In this document: in pieces, positions 16,267 to 25,587 of the stretch
Layout: each line of letters opens with the position of its first letter
How positions within the stretch are numbered: the stretch's first letter is position 1
NCBI GenBank assembly: GCA_964445525.1
Contig: CAYULA010000003.1
Coordinates: forward strand, 1-64,000
Direction of reading: 5' to 3'
DNA from: Penumbrarchaeum sp964445525
Lineage (GTDB): Archaea > Thermoplasmatota > Penumbrarchaeia > Penumbrarchaeales > Penumbrarchaeaceae
DNA: 64,000 nucleotides
Made by a program: the position numbers and the translations under genes
Notes under the pieces: model-generated
Told to the model about the DNA's origin: nothing
What the model saw: only the letters and a program-made list of their open reading frames with translations
The model's database searches: none

Positions 16267-16881
16267 CTAATCCTTATCGTGGTATTTTAAAAATTCCTTG
16301 ATCAGTGCATCTATTATTGCCGGAATCCTCAACTTAATCCTTTCCATCAAGTCGTTTCCATGATTTATCAGGGCCGGAACAATAGATTCCAGATCCTCTC
16401 TCGGAAGGATATGGAGGGGGACTTCCATCCTCTCGGTTCCCAGAAATTCCACCACAACACCCCAATCTGGCACCTCTCCTGACGGTAGCGTTTTCATTGA
16501 TCTGATCGTGGAAAATTTCAAACCGCTCCCGTGGGCCAGGTTTCTCAACCTTGAAGCGGTCTCGATGTTCCTGCACCTGATATGGACCAGTAGGGGTTGA
16601 ACCAGAAAATGGACCTGGCCGGTTCCGTCCCACCTTCCAAGCGCTTCCATGACCTCTCCGCTTTCTATCTTGCGGTGCCATTTCCCCAGAACATTGGAAT
16701 TGAGCTTGTCCCCCGGATTCGGGACCTGTATCAACTGGAACCGGCCGGAACAGGAGGAAGTCGTCACCGCATCCTCGAGCCTGTTGATGGCTTCGAGAAG
16801 CGGGACGACCTCCCTGTCGACGAGGCCCTTGTCGAGGGCATCGTCAAGTTTCGAGATGGTTGCTTCTTTCACATCACCCAA
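16267..16881 (-). CDS. taw3: tRNA wyosine methyltransferase Taw3/TYW3
   Basis: A 204-residue protein of the TYW3/Taw3 family. The N-terminal AVTTSSCSGRFQLIQ is the family signature (conserved SSCSGR near residues 38-44), followed by KWHRKIESGEV, FLVQPLLVHIRCRNIETASRLRNLAHGSGLKFS and the terminal RIKLRIPAI. Taw3 adds a methyl group to N4 of the wyosine precursor at position 37 of tRNA-Phe. Other wyosine genes (taw1, taw2) are not in the window. It directly follows the large secreted-protein gene boundary with a 5-bp gap. Confidence 0.88.
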   Translation of the reverse strand: MGDVKEATISKLDDALDKGLVDREVVPLLEAINRLEDAVTTSSCSGRFQLIQVPNPGDKLNSNVLGKWHRKIESGEVMEALGRWDGTGQVHFLVQPLLVHIRCRNIETASRLRNLAHGSGLKFSTIRSMKTLPSGEVPDWGVVVEFLGTERMEVPLHILPREDLESIVPALINHGNDLMERIKLRIPAIIDALIKEFLKYHDKD

Positions 16882-16886
16882 TCATA

Positions 16887-19865
16887 TTACTCCTTGGGAA
16901 GCTCTGGTGATTCCTCTTCTTCGGATTTCTTCTTTGCCATCATGAAGTAGGCAACGAGTACTATCACGATTATGAGGATCACTAAAACTACGAGGATTAT
17001 CAGCCATGTCGAATCGGCATCATCCTCTTCCTCTTCGCCGGCCCCTTCCACTTCGAGGGAAAGGGTGTAGGTTTCCATGGAGTTGCCCGCGAGGTCCTGC
17101 AGTCCTGCAATTGTAATGGTTGCAGTGCCAGTCTTCATCTCCTCTGTCAGGGTAATCATGACCTTGGTGCCATCCTCCGAGAGGGAGAATGTAGCGTTCT
17201 GGGCCTCATCATCAACAGTTACCTTGATCTCACCGGCTGTAACCGCCGAGTCGAAGGAATCCAGGGTTACAGGTTCCGAGAGCAATATTTCAACGCTATC
17301 ATTGTGGAGGACCGTGGATCCATCGCTGAGAGTGATTCCGCCCGAGGTAGCTCCGCTACCCGAGGGTGCCGAAGTATCCGGTGTGATGGTAACTGCCACC
17401 GTTTTTGTAACCGTTCCTCCTATGTGGTTGAGAGTAATTGTAACATCACCCGTTATCTCCTCGTTTGTGTGGCCGGCGGCCACTTCAAGTCTGAGATCTC
17501 CCTTGATGAAGACGGTCTGGGGATAGATGGAGATCTCGGCTCCGTCAAGAGTGGATGCTTCCAGGGACATGTAGGAATCCCCATCAACCTGAAGATCCAC
17601 GGTTTCGGTCTCACCCGAATCAACTGTCAATGTCCCTTCTCCGGTGAGAGTGGGAACCACGGGCTCTCTCTCGACCTTTGGATATACTATTGTTAGATTG
17701 TTGGAATATCCGACAATTCCGATCTCATTCCCTTCCTTTTCATATATAAGGTCACCCACTCTTATCTCGTGGCCCCTGGCCACATCCGTGAAAAGTGTTT
17801 TTGTGGTCTTTCCGGTTCCGAAAGGATCCGATATCTGTGTAAGCTTCCTGGAGTATCCGTATGCGTAGAGCTCCTGTCCGGGTATGTCGGGATCGACATC
17901 ACCGGTCCAGACACCTCTGTTTTTGGCCGTGTCCTGGAAGACAACCGTATCAACCCACTGCGATCCGTCCCATTTGAGGCCGACGACATCTCCGGTGGGA
18001 ACATCGCATCCGAGGTAGATCTCCAGTCCTGGATCGGGATCAACGTTACCCACCGCTACCCTTGCTATCGGGGTCTTGTCGTAGATGGTTTCCACGGTCC
18101 AGTCTCCAACGTTTCCGTAGACAATGGTGGCGTTTCCTGATTTGGAAACACATACGACCTCGTTTCCGACATGGGTGTCGATGAGGTCTGCAATGACTGC
18201 TTTCCTTACGTTGTGTGAATCCTTGTAGAGAAAATCAGTCTTGTATTCGGTTCCGTCCCACCAGCCTACAAGGGCCGTGTAATTGAAGGTTGTGAAGACC
18301 ATCTCCACTCCCGGTATTGTCGGATCAAGGTCTCCCACCGCACATCCGTGTATTAGTTTATCATCGGTGTATGCTCTCTCGTCCACCCAGGAGCCTCCCT
18401 CCTTGTAGAGAACGGTAGCGATACCGTCTCCGGGATTCTCGTCCTCGGTTCCGGATGACAGTCCTACAACCAGTATCTCGTTACCGGTCTTGTCGGGTCT
18501 GATATCGCCAATGGCGGGTGTCAACTGCTGTCCGGGTGACTGCCAGATCTTTTCATTGACCCACTGGTCATCTTCCAGGTAATTGACGTATACTCCTCCG
18601 TCCCTGGATGTGATCACGGTCTCGAATCCGTCCTTGTCCTCATATACCTCTCCGATTGCGAGTCCGTCAACTGCAGCTGTTCCCATGAACGGCTGATCAT
18701 AAACCCATTCCGAGGGGTATACCAGTGTCATGTTGTTCGAATAACCCACCAGTGCGATCTCGTTTCCGGGTATCTCCGGCGTGAAATCCCCAACCCTTAT
18801 CTCGTGACCCCTTGCCGTGTCAAGGAAGAGGTCCTTGTAGTTCCAGCCTCCTGCGAAGCTTCCAGTAATCTGGACGAGCCTCCTTGAATATCCAAATGAA
18901 TAGAGTTCACTCCCCGGTTCATTTGGATCGACATCCCCGGTCCAGACACCTCTGTTCTTGCCGGTGTCGGTGAAAACAGTTCTCTCCACCCACTGCGATC
19001 CGTCCCATTTAATACCGATGATTCCTCCTGTGGGGACGTCTAGGCCCATGTAGATCTCCAGCCCCGCGTCAGGGTCAACATCTCCGACAGCGACCCTTGC
19101 GAGCGGCTGTCCCTCGTATACCCTCTCCCAGGTCCAGTTTCCGGCGGTTCCCCAGGCAACAGTGCAGTTTCCCGACTTGGAAACGGCAACGACCTCGTTG
19201 CCGTCATGGGCATCGGTGAGGTCTGCGATAACGGCCTTCCTCACGTTGTGGCTGTCATCGAATATGAACGAGCTGTTCCAGTGATCGTCATCCCACCATA
19301 CCATCAATGCGGTGTAGTTGAATGTTGTAACCACTGCTTCCACGCCGGGGTGGTTGGGATCCAGGTCTCCGATGGCACAGCCGTGAATCAATTTTTCATC
19401 GGTGTATGCCCTCTCGTCCACCCAGGAGCCTCCCTCGCGGTAGAGGACCGTTGCGATTCCGTCTCCGGGATTTTCATCCTCTGTTCCCGAAGATAGTCCG
19501 ACAACCATTACCTCGTTCCCGGTCTTGTCCGGTCTCAGATCTCCGATCGCGGGAGTCAACTGCTGTCCGGGTGACTGCCAAATCTTTTCCTTCACCCATT
19601 GATCGTTATCGTAATAGATGAGGTAGACTCCGCCGTCCCTTGATGTGATGACGGATTCGCTTCCTGCCTTGTCGGTGTATACTTCTCCGACTGCGATGCC
19701 ATCGATCGCGTCGGTTCCGATGAAGGGATACTGATGATCCCATATGGTCTGTCCCATTGTCGATCCGGTGGGTTCGCCTCTGACCTCGTCTTCCGTCTGG
19801 AAAACCGCCCAGACTGTCAGGGTCAAAGCGACCGCTATTAAAACAGCTATTCCTTTCTTGAACAT
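16887..19865 (-). CDS. secreted duplicated beta-propeller protein, C-terminally anchored
   Basis: A 992-residue surface protein. A signal peptide (residues about 1-30) is followed by two near-copies of a roughly 350-residue module, each built of FG-GAP/VCBS-like blades with recurring AIGDLDP, VAVGDVDPD, GVWTGDVDP and RGHEIRVGD. After that come an Ig-like region, an SbsA/Big_5-like domain (VEILLSEPVTLDSF, GLQDLAGNSM), an acidic stretch, one membrane helix and a short KKKSEEEE tail. It is likely exported and held in the membrane by its C-terminus; the ligand is unknown. AGAACCTCC on the plus strand gives a good GGAGGTT Shine-Dalgarno, and a TATA-like CTTATATCC (minus) lies near 19919-19927. Confidence 0.85.
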   Translation of the reverse strand: MFKKGIAVLIAVALTLTVWAVFQTEDEVRGEPTGSTMGQTIWDHQYPFIGTDAIDGIAVGEVYTDKAGSESVITSRDGGVYLIYYDNDQWVKEKIWQSPGQQLTPAIGDLRPDKTGNEVMVVGLSSGTEDENPGDGIATVLYREGGSWVDERAYTDEKLIHGCAIGDLDPNHPGVEAVVTTFNYTALMVWWDDDHWNSSFIFDDSHNVRKAVIADLTDAHDGNEVVAVSKSGNCTVAWGTAGNWTWERVYEGQPLARVAVGDVDPDAGLEIYMGLDVPTGGIIGIKWDGSQWVERTVFTDTGKNRGVWTGDVDPNEPGSELYSFGYSRRLVQITGSFAGGWNYKDLFLDTARGHEIRVGDFTPEIPGNEIALVGYSNNMTLVYPSEWVYDQPFMGTAAVDGLAIGEVYEDKDGFETVITSRDGGVYVNYLEDDQWVNEKIWQSPGQQLTPAIGDIRPDKTGNEILVVGLSSGTEDENPGDGIATVLYKEGGSWVDERAYTDDKLIHGCAVGDLDPTIPGVEMVFTTFNYTALVGWWDGTEYKTDFLYKDSHNVRKAVIADLIDTHVGNEVVCVSKSGNATIVYGNVGDWTVETIYDKTPIARVAVGNVDPDPGLEIYLGCDVPTGDVVGLKWDGSQWVDTVVFQDTAKNRGVWTGDVDPDIPGQELYAYGYSRKLTQISDPFGTGKTTKTLFTDVARGHEIRVGDLIYEKEGNEIGIVGYSNNLTIVYPKVEREPVVPTLTGEGTLTVDSGETETVDLQVDGDSYMSLEASTLDGAEISIYPQTVFIKGDLRLEVAAGHTNEEITGDVTITLNHIGGTVTKTVAVTITPDTSAPSGSGATSGGITLSDGSTVLHNDSVEILLSEPVTLDSFDSAVTAGEIKVTVDDEAQNATFSLSEDGTKVMITLTEEMKTGTATITIAGLQDLAGNSMETYTLSLEVEGAGEEEEDDADSTWLIILVVLVILIIVIVLVAYFMMAKKKSEEEESPELPKE
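17680..19760 (-). repeat. internal tandem duplication (about 1 kb, two copies)
   Basis: The two halves of the beta-propeller gene, about 18712-19760 and 17680-18706, encode nearly the same protein. Both contain EKIWQSPGQQLTPAIGD, VVGLSSGTEDENPGDG and GGSWVDERAYTD in the same order and spacing. The DNA differs mainly at scattered positions. It is a gene-internal duplication of a complete propeller module. Confidence 0.8.
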
Positions 19866-20020
19866 GATAGAACCTCCATTGATGTTTGTCAGCTATCGTG
19901 TATATCCCGAGAAAATGAGGATATAAGTATTTCGGTTCGAATTGGGAACAAACAACTCTATGAACCATACATGTTAAAAAAATATCAGGGGGAGTTGATC
20001 ACTCCCCCATTCGTGTCAAT

Positions 20021-23000
20021 TCACTCTTCCCACTCGCCCGTATCGCTTTTCCTTCTGAGAAGCAGGAAGAAGATTATGAGGATCACGAGGACGACCACGG
20101 CTATGATGATTATCAGCATGACATTGGTTCCCTCATCCTCCTCGTCATCGATCTTCTCCATTTCCGGGACCGAGGCCCCTTCCCATTCGACGGTCTCGTA
20201 ACCCGCCTTCTCCGCCTTGAAGCTCGCTCCGGCAGGGAAGCTCTCGCCGTCATAATCTTCGAAGGTGGCCGTTCCGGTTGTATCCGTGGTTGCGGAATAC
20301 ACGTTCCCATCCAAGGTGACCGTGACCACCACGGCCGAGATCGGGTTGCCGTCAGCATCCTTTATTACCACGCTTGGATGCGAGGTGGCCGGTGGCTCAT
20401 ATTCGTAGTAGGTGAGGTCGTAGTCCTTGACGACGCCGTCACCCGAATCCAGCGAGAAGGTATCGAACTCCTCCTCGAGGTATCCGCTCTTTACATTGAC
20501 CTCGCCTTCGTCAGCAGCAGGAGGGGCCACGGTGATCGTATACGGGCCGAAAGACATGTCAACCACGAGATAATGGCCCGTTGCATTGGTGGTGAGATTT
20601 CTGTAGCTGCCTTGTGAATCCACTATGGAAACGGTTGCCCCGTCGACCGGTTCCCCGTCTTTGGGTCCTCCGGAGTATGTTATCCTGCCCGAGATCGGTC
20701 CGCTTGTGGGTGCGGGTGGAACGTATTCGTAGTATTCCACCTCGATATCCATTACCATCTCACCGGTGTGGTTGAAAGGAGCGGAGACGTATACAAGGTA
20801 GCCGGATTGTTCTCCATCCAGGGTAACGTAATCCTCCGGAATCACCCGGATGGTGTAATTCGTTCCGAACCCCACGTTATCGAAATGATACATTCCGGTC
20901 TCGTTTACCGTGTAATTCCCGATCTCTATCATTGATTCGTTCAGAAGGTATACGGTGGCATTGGTGGCGTTCATTCCGTCCATGGGTCCTCCGGAATATG
21001 TTACGATTCCGTGGATATCATCCTCCGTGTAGGCATAGTATCCGAGCATGACATCCTTCTCGGTCAGTCCGTCATGATAGAAATACCAGGACCATTCCAG
21101 GTATCCGGATTCGGTTCCCATGTCCTCAACAACGTCAACCGGGACGACATCGAGTGTAAAGTTACCGCCGAAGGCCACATCCTCGAACAGATATTTTCCA
21201 TCCTCCCCTACGATCACCTGGTCGATCTCGACCATTGTTTCATTGTAGAGGGTGATTGTTGCATTGGTGGCGTTCATTCCGTCCATGGGCCCTCCCTCGT
21301 AGGTGACCATGCCGAATATATCGTCATCCTCGTAGCTGTAGTATGACACAGAGATATTCCTCATCATGTCGTCCGTGTGATCGAACATCCATGACCATAC
21401 AAGATATCCGGAAGCTGTTCCGCCTTCCTCCACATATGAGGGCGGATACACGGTCATTGTGTAATCATCGCCGAAGAGGACCTCCCGGAGCCTGTACATG
21501 CCCGTTGCATTTGCGGTCATGTTTGCTATCTCCACACCGGTCCCGTTTCTGATCACAACAATAGCTCCGACCGCGGGATTGCCATCCTCCGGTCCTCCCT
21601 GATAGAGGACCTTGCCCTCGATGGTTCCGTTCACCGGCGGCTGTGTGGTATTGCTTGCAACAAGGCCGTCTGAAGTCAGGTTGTCATCGTCAACGGCTAT
21701 CACCTTGAAGCTGTATGGGGTGTCAGGTGTTAGCCCCATGTAGGGGAAGGTACCGGCAATTGTGGTGTTGAAGTCCCATTCCATTCCGGTTCCTGAATCC
21801 ACCCATACCTGGTAATGGTCGATATCCGCAGCTGGCGAGGGTTCGAAGCTGAGATCGATTCTCTCGTGGGATACGGTGGCCGCCTGAACGTTTTGTGCTT
21901 CCTCGGGTTCCATGAAATCCTGGAGCTGTATCTGCAGGTCGTCCGATGTATTGGCATCCACATTTCCCATTCCTCTGGAAACCGGGATGTCGCCTCCGTT
22001 GTAAAATACCGTAACGGTATTCTCTCCGTAATCGGGAGTATTGGTTCCCTCGAAAACCTTGGTAAGGAATGGTATCCAATCCGTTTCTCCCAAAGAATCC
22101 GTGGCGGGATCAGTTCCTCCCCACCAGCTGGTCTCGTACACGATTCCGTCGTATTCGTTTGAGACCCGGATATGGACATCCTCAACAGCCTGTCCGATCT
22201 CGTCGGTTACCTCGATCATCCTTTCAAAGACAACCTTGACGGTTCCGTCCGGTCCGACGCTAACATCGTTGTCCGGTACTATGAAGTCCAGGGTCTCCAC
22301 GAAACCGGTCCCCATCTCGATCAGATCGTTGGAATAGACAGGTGTCATCAGACCCGCCAGGTATCCGTCGATATATCCGTTGGAATAAAGGATCGATGAA
22401 GAGGTCCCTTTTGCCGAGAGCATGGCCAGGGATGCCGCAATATATGGGCAGTCACCGTAACAGGCTATTACATCGGCGGAATCCCCGTCAGTTTCCAGTT
22501 CCGACAGGAATGTTCCCACATTGGTCGATTCGTCTATCTTCAAGGCGGGATTGTTGTCTCCTTCCGCATGGATCTTGGTCATTTTTAATAAATCGAAATC
22601 TCCCTCGACCATGATCATCTCCGATTCCTCCACGAAGATGGATCCGCTGCTTCCCCCTGTTGACCAGAAAACACAGGCGGTAAATGTCACATTGTCGGAT
22701 TGGAAAACCCTTGCCGCCTGGTCGTCGTGTGTGAAATTGATGTACTTGATGGTTACGTTTGTTACCCCGTTTACATAGAGATCGGGGCCAGACAGGGTGC
22801 TGGTGACCTTGACACCCGTGGATGTCATGTTGCCGATAATTATGATATTGCTCTGTGTAACGGAAAGCTGAGATTCGTCGTATGTTCCATCGTAAATTAC
22901 TATTGTATCTCCGTCCCCGGAATCATCCAGAGCATCCTGTATTGTTGAATAGGTCGAATTTCCTCCCCCGACATATCTCGTTGTCGGAGCCATCGGAGCC

Positions 23001-23089
23001 TCGGCTCCTCCGTCCTCTGCGACCAATAGAAAGCCTCCCGCAATCGAAACGAGAAGCATCGCTATGATCGTCAATTTGCCGTATTTCAT
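20021..23089 (-). CDS. secreted beta-helix / prealbumin-like repeat protein
   Basis: A 1022-residue surface protein. Following a signal peptide (about 1-28) is a right-handed beta-helix region (YSTIQDALDDSGDGDTIVIYDGTY; pectin-lyase-like). A fibronectin-type-III-like domain near 415-510 comes next, then four carboxypeptidase-regulatory/Cna-B-like repeats, each opening with a YxGGP(M/E)DG motif, then a last Cna-like domain and an acidic linker. One membrane helix and an RRK tail end the chain. It resembles archaeal adhesion or S-layer-associated proteins; no enzyme motif is seen. AGGAGGT nine bases before the ATG is a strong Shine-Dalgarno. It is a longer paralogue of the next gene. Confidence 0.85.
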   Translation of the reverse strand: MKYGKLTIIAMLLVSIAGGFLLVAEDGGAEAPMAPTTRYVGGGNSTYSTIQDALDDSGDGDTIVIYDGTYDESQLSVTQSNIIIIGNMTSTGVKVTSTLSGPDLYVNGVTNVTIKYINFTHDDQAARVFQSDNVTFTACVFWSTGGSSGSIFVEESEMIMVEGDFDLLKMTKIHAEGDNNPALKIDESTNVGTFLSELETDGDSADVIACYGDCPYIAASLAMLSAKGTSSSILYSNGYIDGYLAGLMTPVYSNDLIEMGTGFVETLDFIVPDNDVSVGPDGTVKVVFERMIEVTDEIGQAVEDVHIRVSNEYDGIVYETSWWGGTDPATDSLGETDWIPFLTKVFEGTNTPDYGENTVTVFYNGGDIPVSRGMGNVDANTSDDLQIQLQDFMEPEEAQNVQAATVSHERIDLSFEPSPAADIDHYQVWVDSGTGMEWDFNTTIAGTFPYMGLTPDTPYSFKVIAVDDDNLTSDGLVASNTTQPPVNGTIEGKVLYQGGPEDGNPAVGAIVVIRNGTGVEIANMTANATGMYRLREVLFGDDYTMTVYPPSYVEEGGTASGYLVWSWMFDHTDDMMRNISVSYYSYEDDDIFGMVTYEGGPMDGMNATNATITLYNETMVEIDQVIVGEDGKYLFEDVAFGGNFTLDVVPVDVVEDMGTESGYLEWSWYFYHDGLTEKDVMLGYYAYTEDDIHGIVTYSGGPMDGMNATNATVYLLNESMIEIGNYTVNETGMYHFDNVGFGTNYTIRVIPEDYVTLDGEQSGYLVYVSAPFNHTGEMVMDIEVEYYEYVPPAPTSGPISGRITYSGGPKDGEPVDGATVSIVDSQGSYRNLTTNATGHYLVVDMSFGPYTITVAPPAADEGEVNVKSGYLEEEFDTFSLDSGDGVVKDYDLTYYEYEPPATSHPSVVIKDADGNPISAVVVTVTLDGNVYSATTDTTGTATFEDYDGESFPAGASFKAEKAGYETVEWEGASVPEMEKIDDEEDEGTNVMLIIIIAVVVLVILIIFFLLLRRKSDTGEWEE

Positions 23090-23202
23090 ATCTTTTCTAC
23101 CTCCTTCCTAACACTCTCTAATAGTCGGGTAAATTGGTCCTATCGGTGATCCCATCCCTTTCAGGCCGACTTTCTGTCCTACCCGAAGTTGCCATGATTT
23201 TT

Positions 23203-23214
23203 AATTATATAAAA
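23203..23214 (-). promoter_or_regulatory. TATA box of the 20021-23089 gene
   Basis: On the minus strand the sequence reads CTTTTATATAAT, a good archaeal TATA box. It predicts a 5' leader of roughly 90 bases with the strong AGGAGGT ribosome site near its end. Confidence 0.45.
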
Positions 23215-23267
23215 GGTTATGCTATGTAATCACCAATTTATCCCGTGCAAATGGCAATGTTTGTCAT

Positions 23268-25520
23268 TTATTCTTCATGAACTGGACCCTTTCTCCTGGT
23301 AAGCATCAGGATGGTTCCGAATATCAAGATGACAACTATCATGCCGATAAGGATCCAGATCAGGAGAAGGTCGTCGGACCTCCCTTCCTCCTCATCCATC
23401 TTGGGTATTCCGTCTCCCTGATCCCATTCTATGGTATCATAACCGTCAAGTTCCGCTTTGAATGAGGTTCCCCCGGGAAAATCCAGACCGTCGAGTTCCG
23501 TGAATTCCGCCACGCCGTTGTCATCCGTGAAAGCGGTATAGGTATTCCCATCTATTTTCGCGGTAACTTTCACACCCTCAAGGGGATCGTTGTCCGAATC
23601 GATTATTGCCACCTTGGGATGCTTGTCCACCGGTGGTATGTAATCGTAATATTTCAGCGATATGTTGTAGGTCGAATCACCGGTGTGATTGAAAGCGGAG
23701 CCGTCCCAGAATAGATATCCCGTCTTCTCATTATTGATTCCCAGGACATCCCGGGAAGGTGTGGCCTTAAGCTCGTAACCTTCTCCGATGGTGATGTTTT
23801 CGAATTTGAAGTTGCCATTTTCATCGGAGATTCTCTCCCCCACCAGGTCCCCGGTTATGTTGTAGAGTTCTATCGTTGCATTTGGAGCTCCCTCCCCGTC
23901 GCCAGGTCCTCCGCTGTAGGTTACCGTTCCCGAGACAGGTCCTTCCGCAGGAGGAGAATATTCGTAATAAGAGACAGTCAAATTGATCCGGGTGTCGGGA
24001 TAGTCATCCATTTTTTGAAAACTGCCCATTGGGTATGTTACCGGATCGACATCATCATCCCAGTGATGAAGTACGGATCCCATACCGTATGTGTATCCGC
24101 TTGTTTCTCCTCCTTCCTCCGCATGATCCGCTGGAAATACCCAAATCGAGTAATGTGAGGAAAATTCCACTCCGTCAAAGGAGAATGTTCCGTTTTCATC
24201 TATACTGATATTTCTCACTGCCAGATCTTTCGAAAAAGTGGTATTGATTCTTGTATCCCAGAGATAGGCCGTCCCATTGGTAAGGTTTGAACCGCCCAGA
24301 GGTCCTCCTTCGTAGGCGGCCTTTCCGAATATCGTGCCATTGGTGAACCGGATATCACGAAATACCACAATGATCTCATCCTTGTTCGAAAGGTCGATTT
24401 CGGCAATCCTGACCGTTCCGTTCCTATCAGCTTCCGGGAAATACGCTTCCACGGAAGCCGATCCCTCCGTGTAGGGGAATTCTCCTCCGGTCAAATTGAA
24501 TATCATCAGTTCGAAAGGACCGTTGAAGGTCCCCGTTGATGATGAGGTTGTATCCGATCCCCCGTAATACGGAGTTACATATTCATCCCCGAGATCCGTG
24601 GTAAGATTCAATTCCACATCAGGGGCAGGTGTGATATTTCCGTCCCTTTCCTCCATGTGAACGGTTATCTGCTTTCTGACATATGCCTCGAACGTGTCAT
24701 TGACGGAGGAAGATGTGATTACCGCATCCTCCGGATCGAAGAACGTATCGTAACAAACAACGGAACCTGATGACATGTTGAAAAATTCATGATCGTAGAA
24801 TGCAGAGACATTATCCAGAACAACACCGATCTCGTCTTCCGACTGAAATGCGATGGATTTCTGATGGTCCATGGTTATGGATCCGTTGGAGATCCTCACA
24901 TCGATACAGTCATTGGAAAAGGAAATGGCATCGGGAGAACCCGATGACGATATCTCGAACATGTCCATCTCCAATCTCCATATATCCCTGAACTGTATCG
25001 CCTGTCTTTCACCGGAATCGATTTGCAGGTTTTCAAGGGAAATATTGGTGCAGTCCGTTACATACATGCAGTGGGAGAGAGAGCTTTCCATTGTGATGTC
25101 CCTCAATGTGAGGTTCCTGCACTGGCTGATCATGAGGAGATTTACATGGCCAACATCCTCGATGATATTCAACCCGCCAATTACGGAATCATCACTGGAT
25201 ATCCCGATAACGGCTTCCTCCCCCGGATATCTTATATTGACATCCCCGGATGAATTGCCGATTATCGTGATCCCGTCCTGGAGAAGGAGGAATCCCCGGG
25301 TATAGTTTCCGGGAGCTACGAATATGGTATCTCCTGCTGTGGCATTGTCGATGGCATCCTGAATGGCGGACCAGGTTGAACCGCTCTCGGAGACATAGAG
25401 CGTGTCTCCGCCGTTCCTGGAATGACCTTCGGCGCCTGATAGCTCCCAATGGAAAGGCAGACTGACAAGCAGAAAAGACAGTACGGCCAAGCAGACAGGT
25501 ATCCTCTTCAATACATCCAC
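23268..25520 (-). CDS. secreted beta-helix / prealbumin-like repeat protein, paralogue
   Basis: A 750-residue protein with the same plan as its neighbour. A signal peptide is followed by a beta-helix (STWSAIQDAIDNATAGDTIFVAPGNYTRG), two clear Cna-B/carboxypeptidase-regulatory repeats (GGPLGGSNLTNGTAYLWD and YSGGPGDGEGAPNATIELYN), a final Cna-like domain, an acidic linker, a membrane helix and an RRK tail. A longer reading starts at a TTG at 25538, but the TATA box GGTATATAAGG just upstream would start transcription below 25538. The GTG at 25520 is therefore preferred (leaderless). An adhesion or surface-layer role is inferred. Confidence 0.8.
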   Translation of the reverse strand: MDVLKRIPVCLAVLSFLLVSLPFHWELSGAEGHSRNGGDTLYVSESGSTWSAIQDAIDNATAGDTIFVAPGNYTRGFLLLQDGITIIGNSSGDVNIRYPGEEAVIGISSDDSVIGGLNIIEDVGHVNLLMISQCRNLTLRDITMESSLSHCMYVTDCTNISLENLQIDSGERQAIQFRDIWRLEMDMFEISSSGSPDAISFSNDCIDVRISNGSITMDHQKSIAFQSEDEIGVVLDNVSAFYDHEFFNMSSGSVVCYDTFFDPEDAVITSSSVNDTFEAYVRKQITVHMEERDGNITPAPDVELNLTTDLGDEYVTPYYGGSDTTSSSTGTFNGPFELMIFNLTGGEFPYTEGSASVEAYFPEADRNGTVRIAEIDLSNKDEIIVVFRDIRFTNGTIFGKAAYEGGPLGGSNLTNGTAYLWDTRINTTFSKDLAVRNISIDENGTFSFDGVEFSSHYSIWVFPADHAEEGGETSGYTYGMGSVLHHWDDDVDPVTYPMGSFQKMDDYPDTRINLTVSYYEYSPPAEGPVSGTVTYSGGPGDGEGAPNATIELYNITGDLVGERISDENGNFKFENITIGEGYELKATPSRDVLGINNEKTGYLFWDGSAFNHTGDSTYNISLKYYDYIPPVDKHPKVAIIDSDNDPLEGVKVTAKIDGNTYTAFTDDNGVAEFTELDGLDFPGGTSFKAELDGYDTIEWDQGDGIPKMDEEEGRSDDLLLIWILIGMIVVILIFGTILMLTRRKGPVHEE

Positions 25521-25587
25521 CCCGGACAATGCGGTCAAGTGCAGAGGACCTTATATACCGTTTTCCATCAACTGTGTTCTTGGAGGA

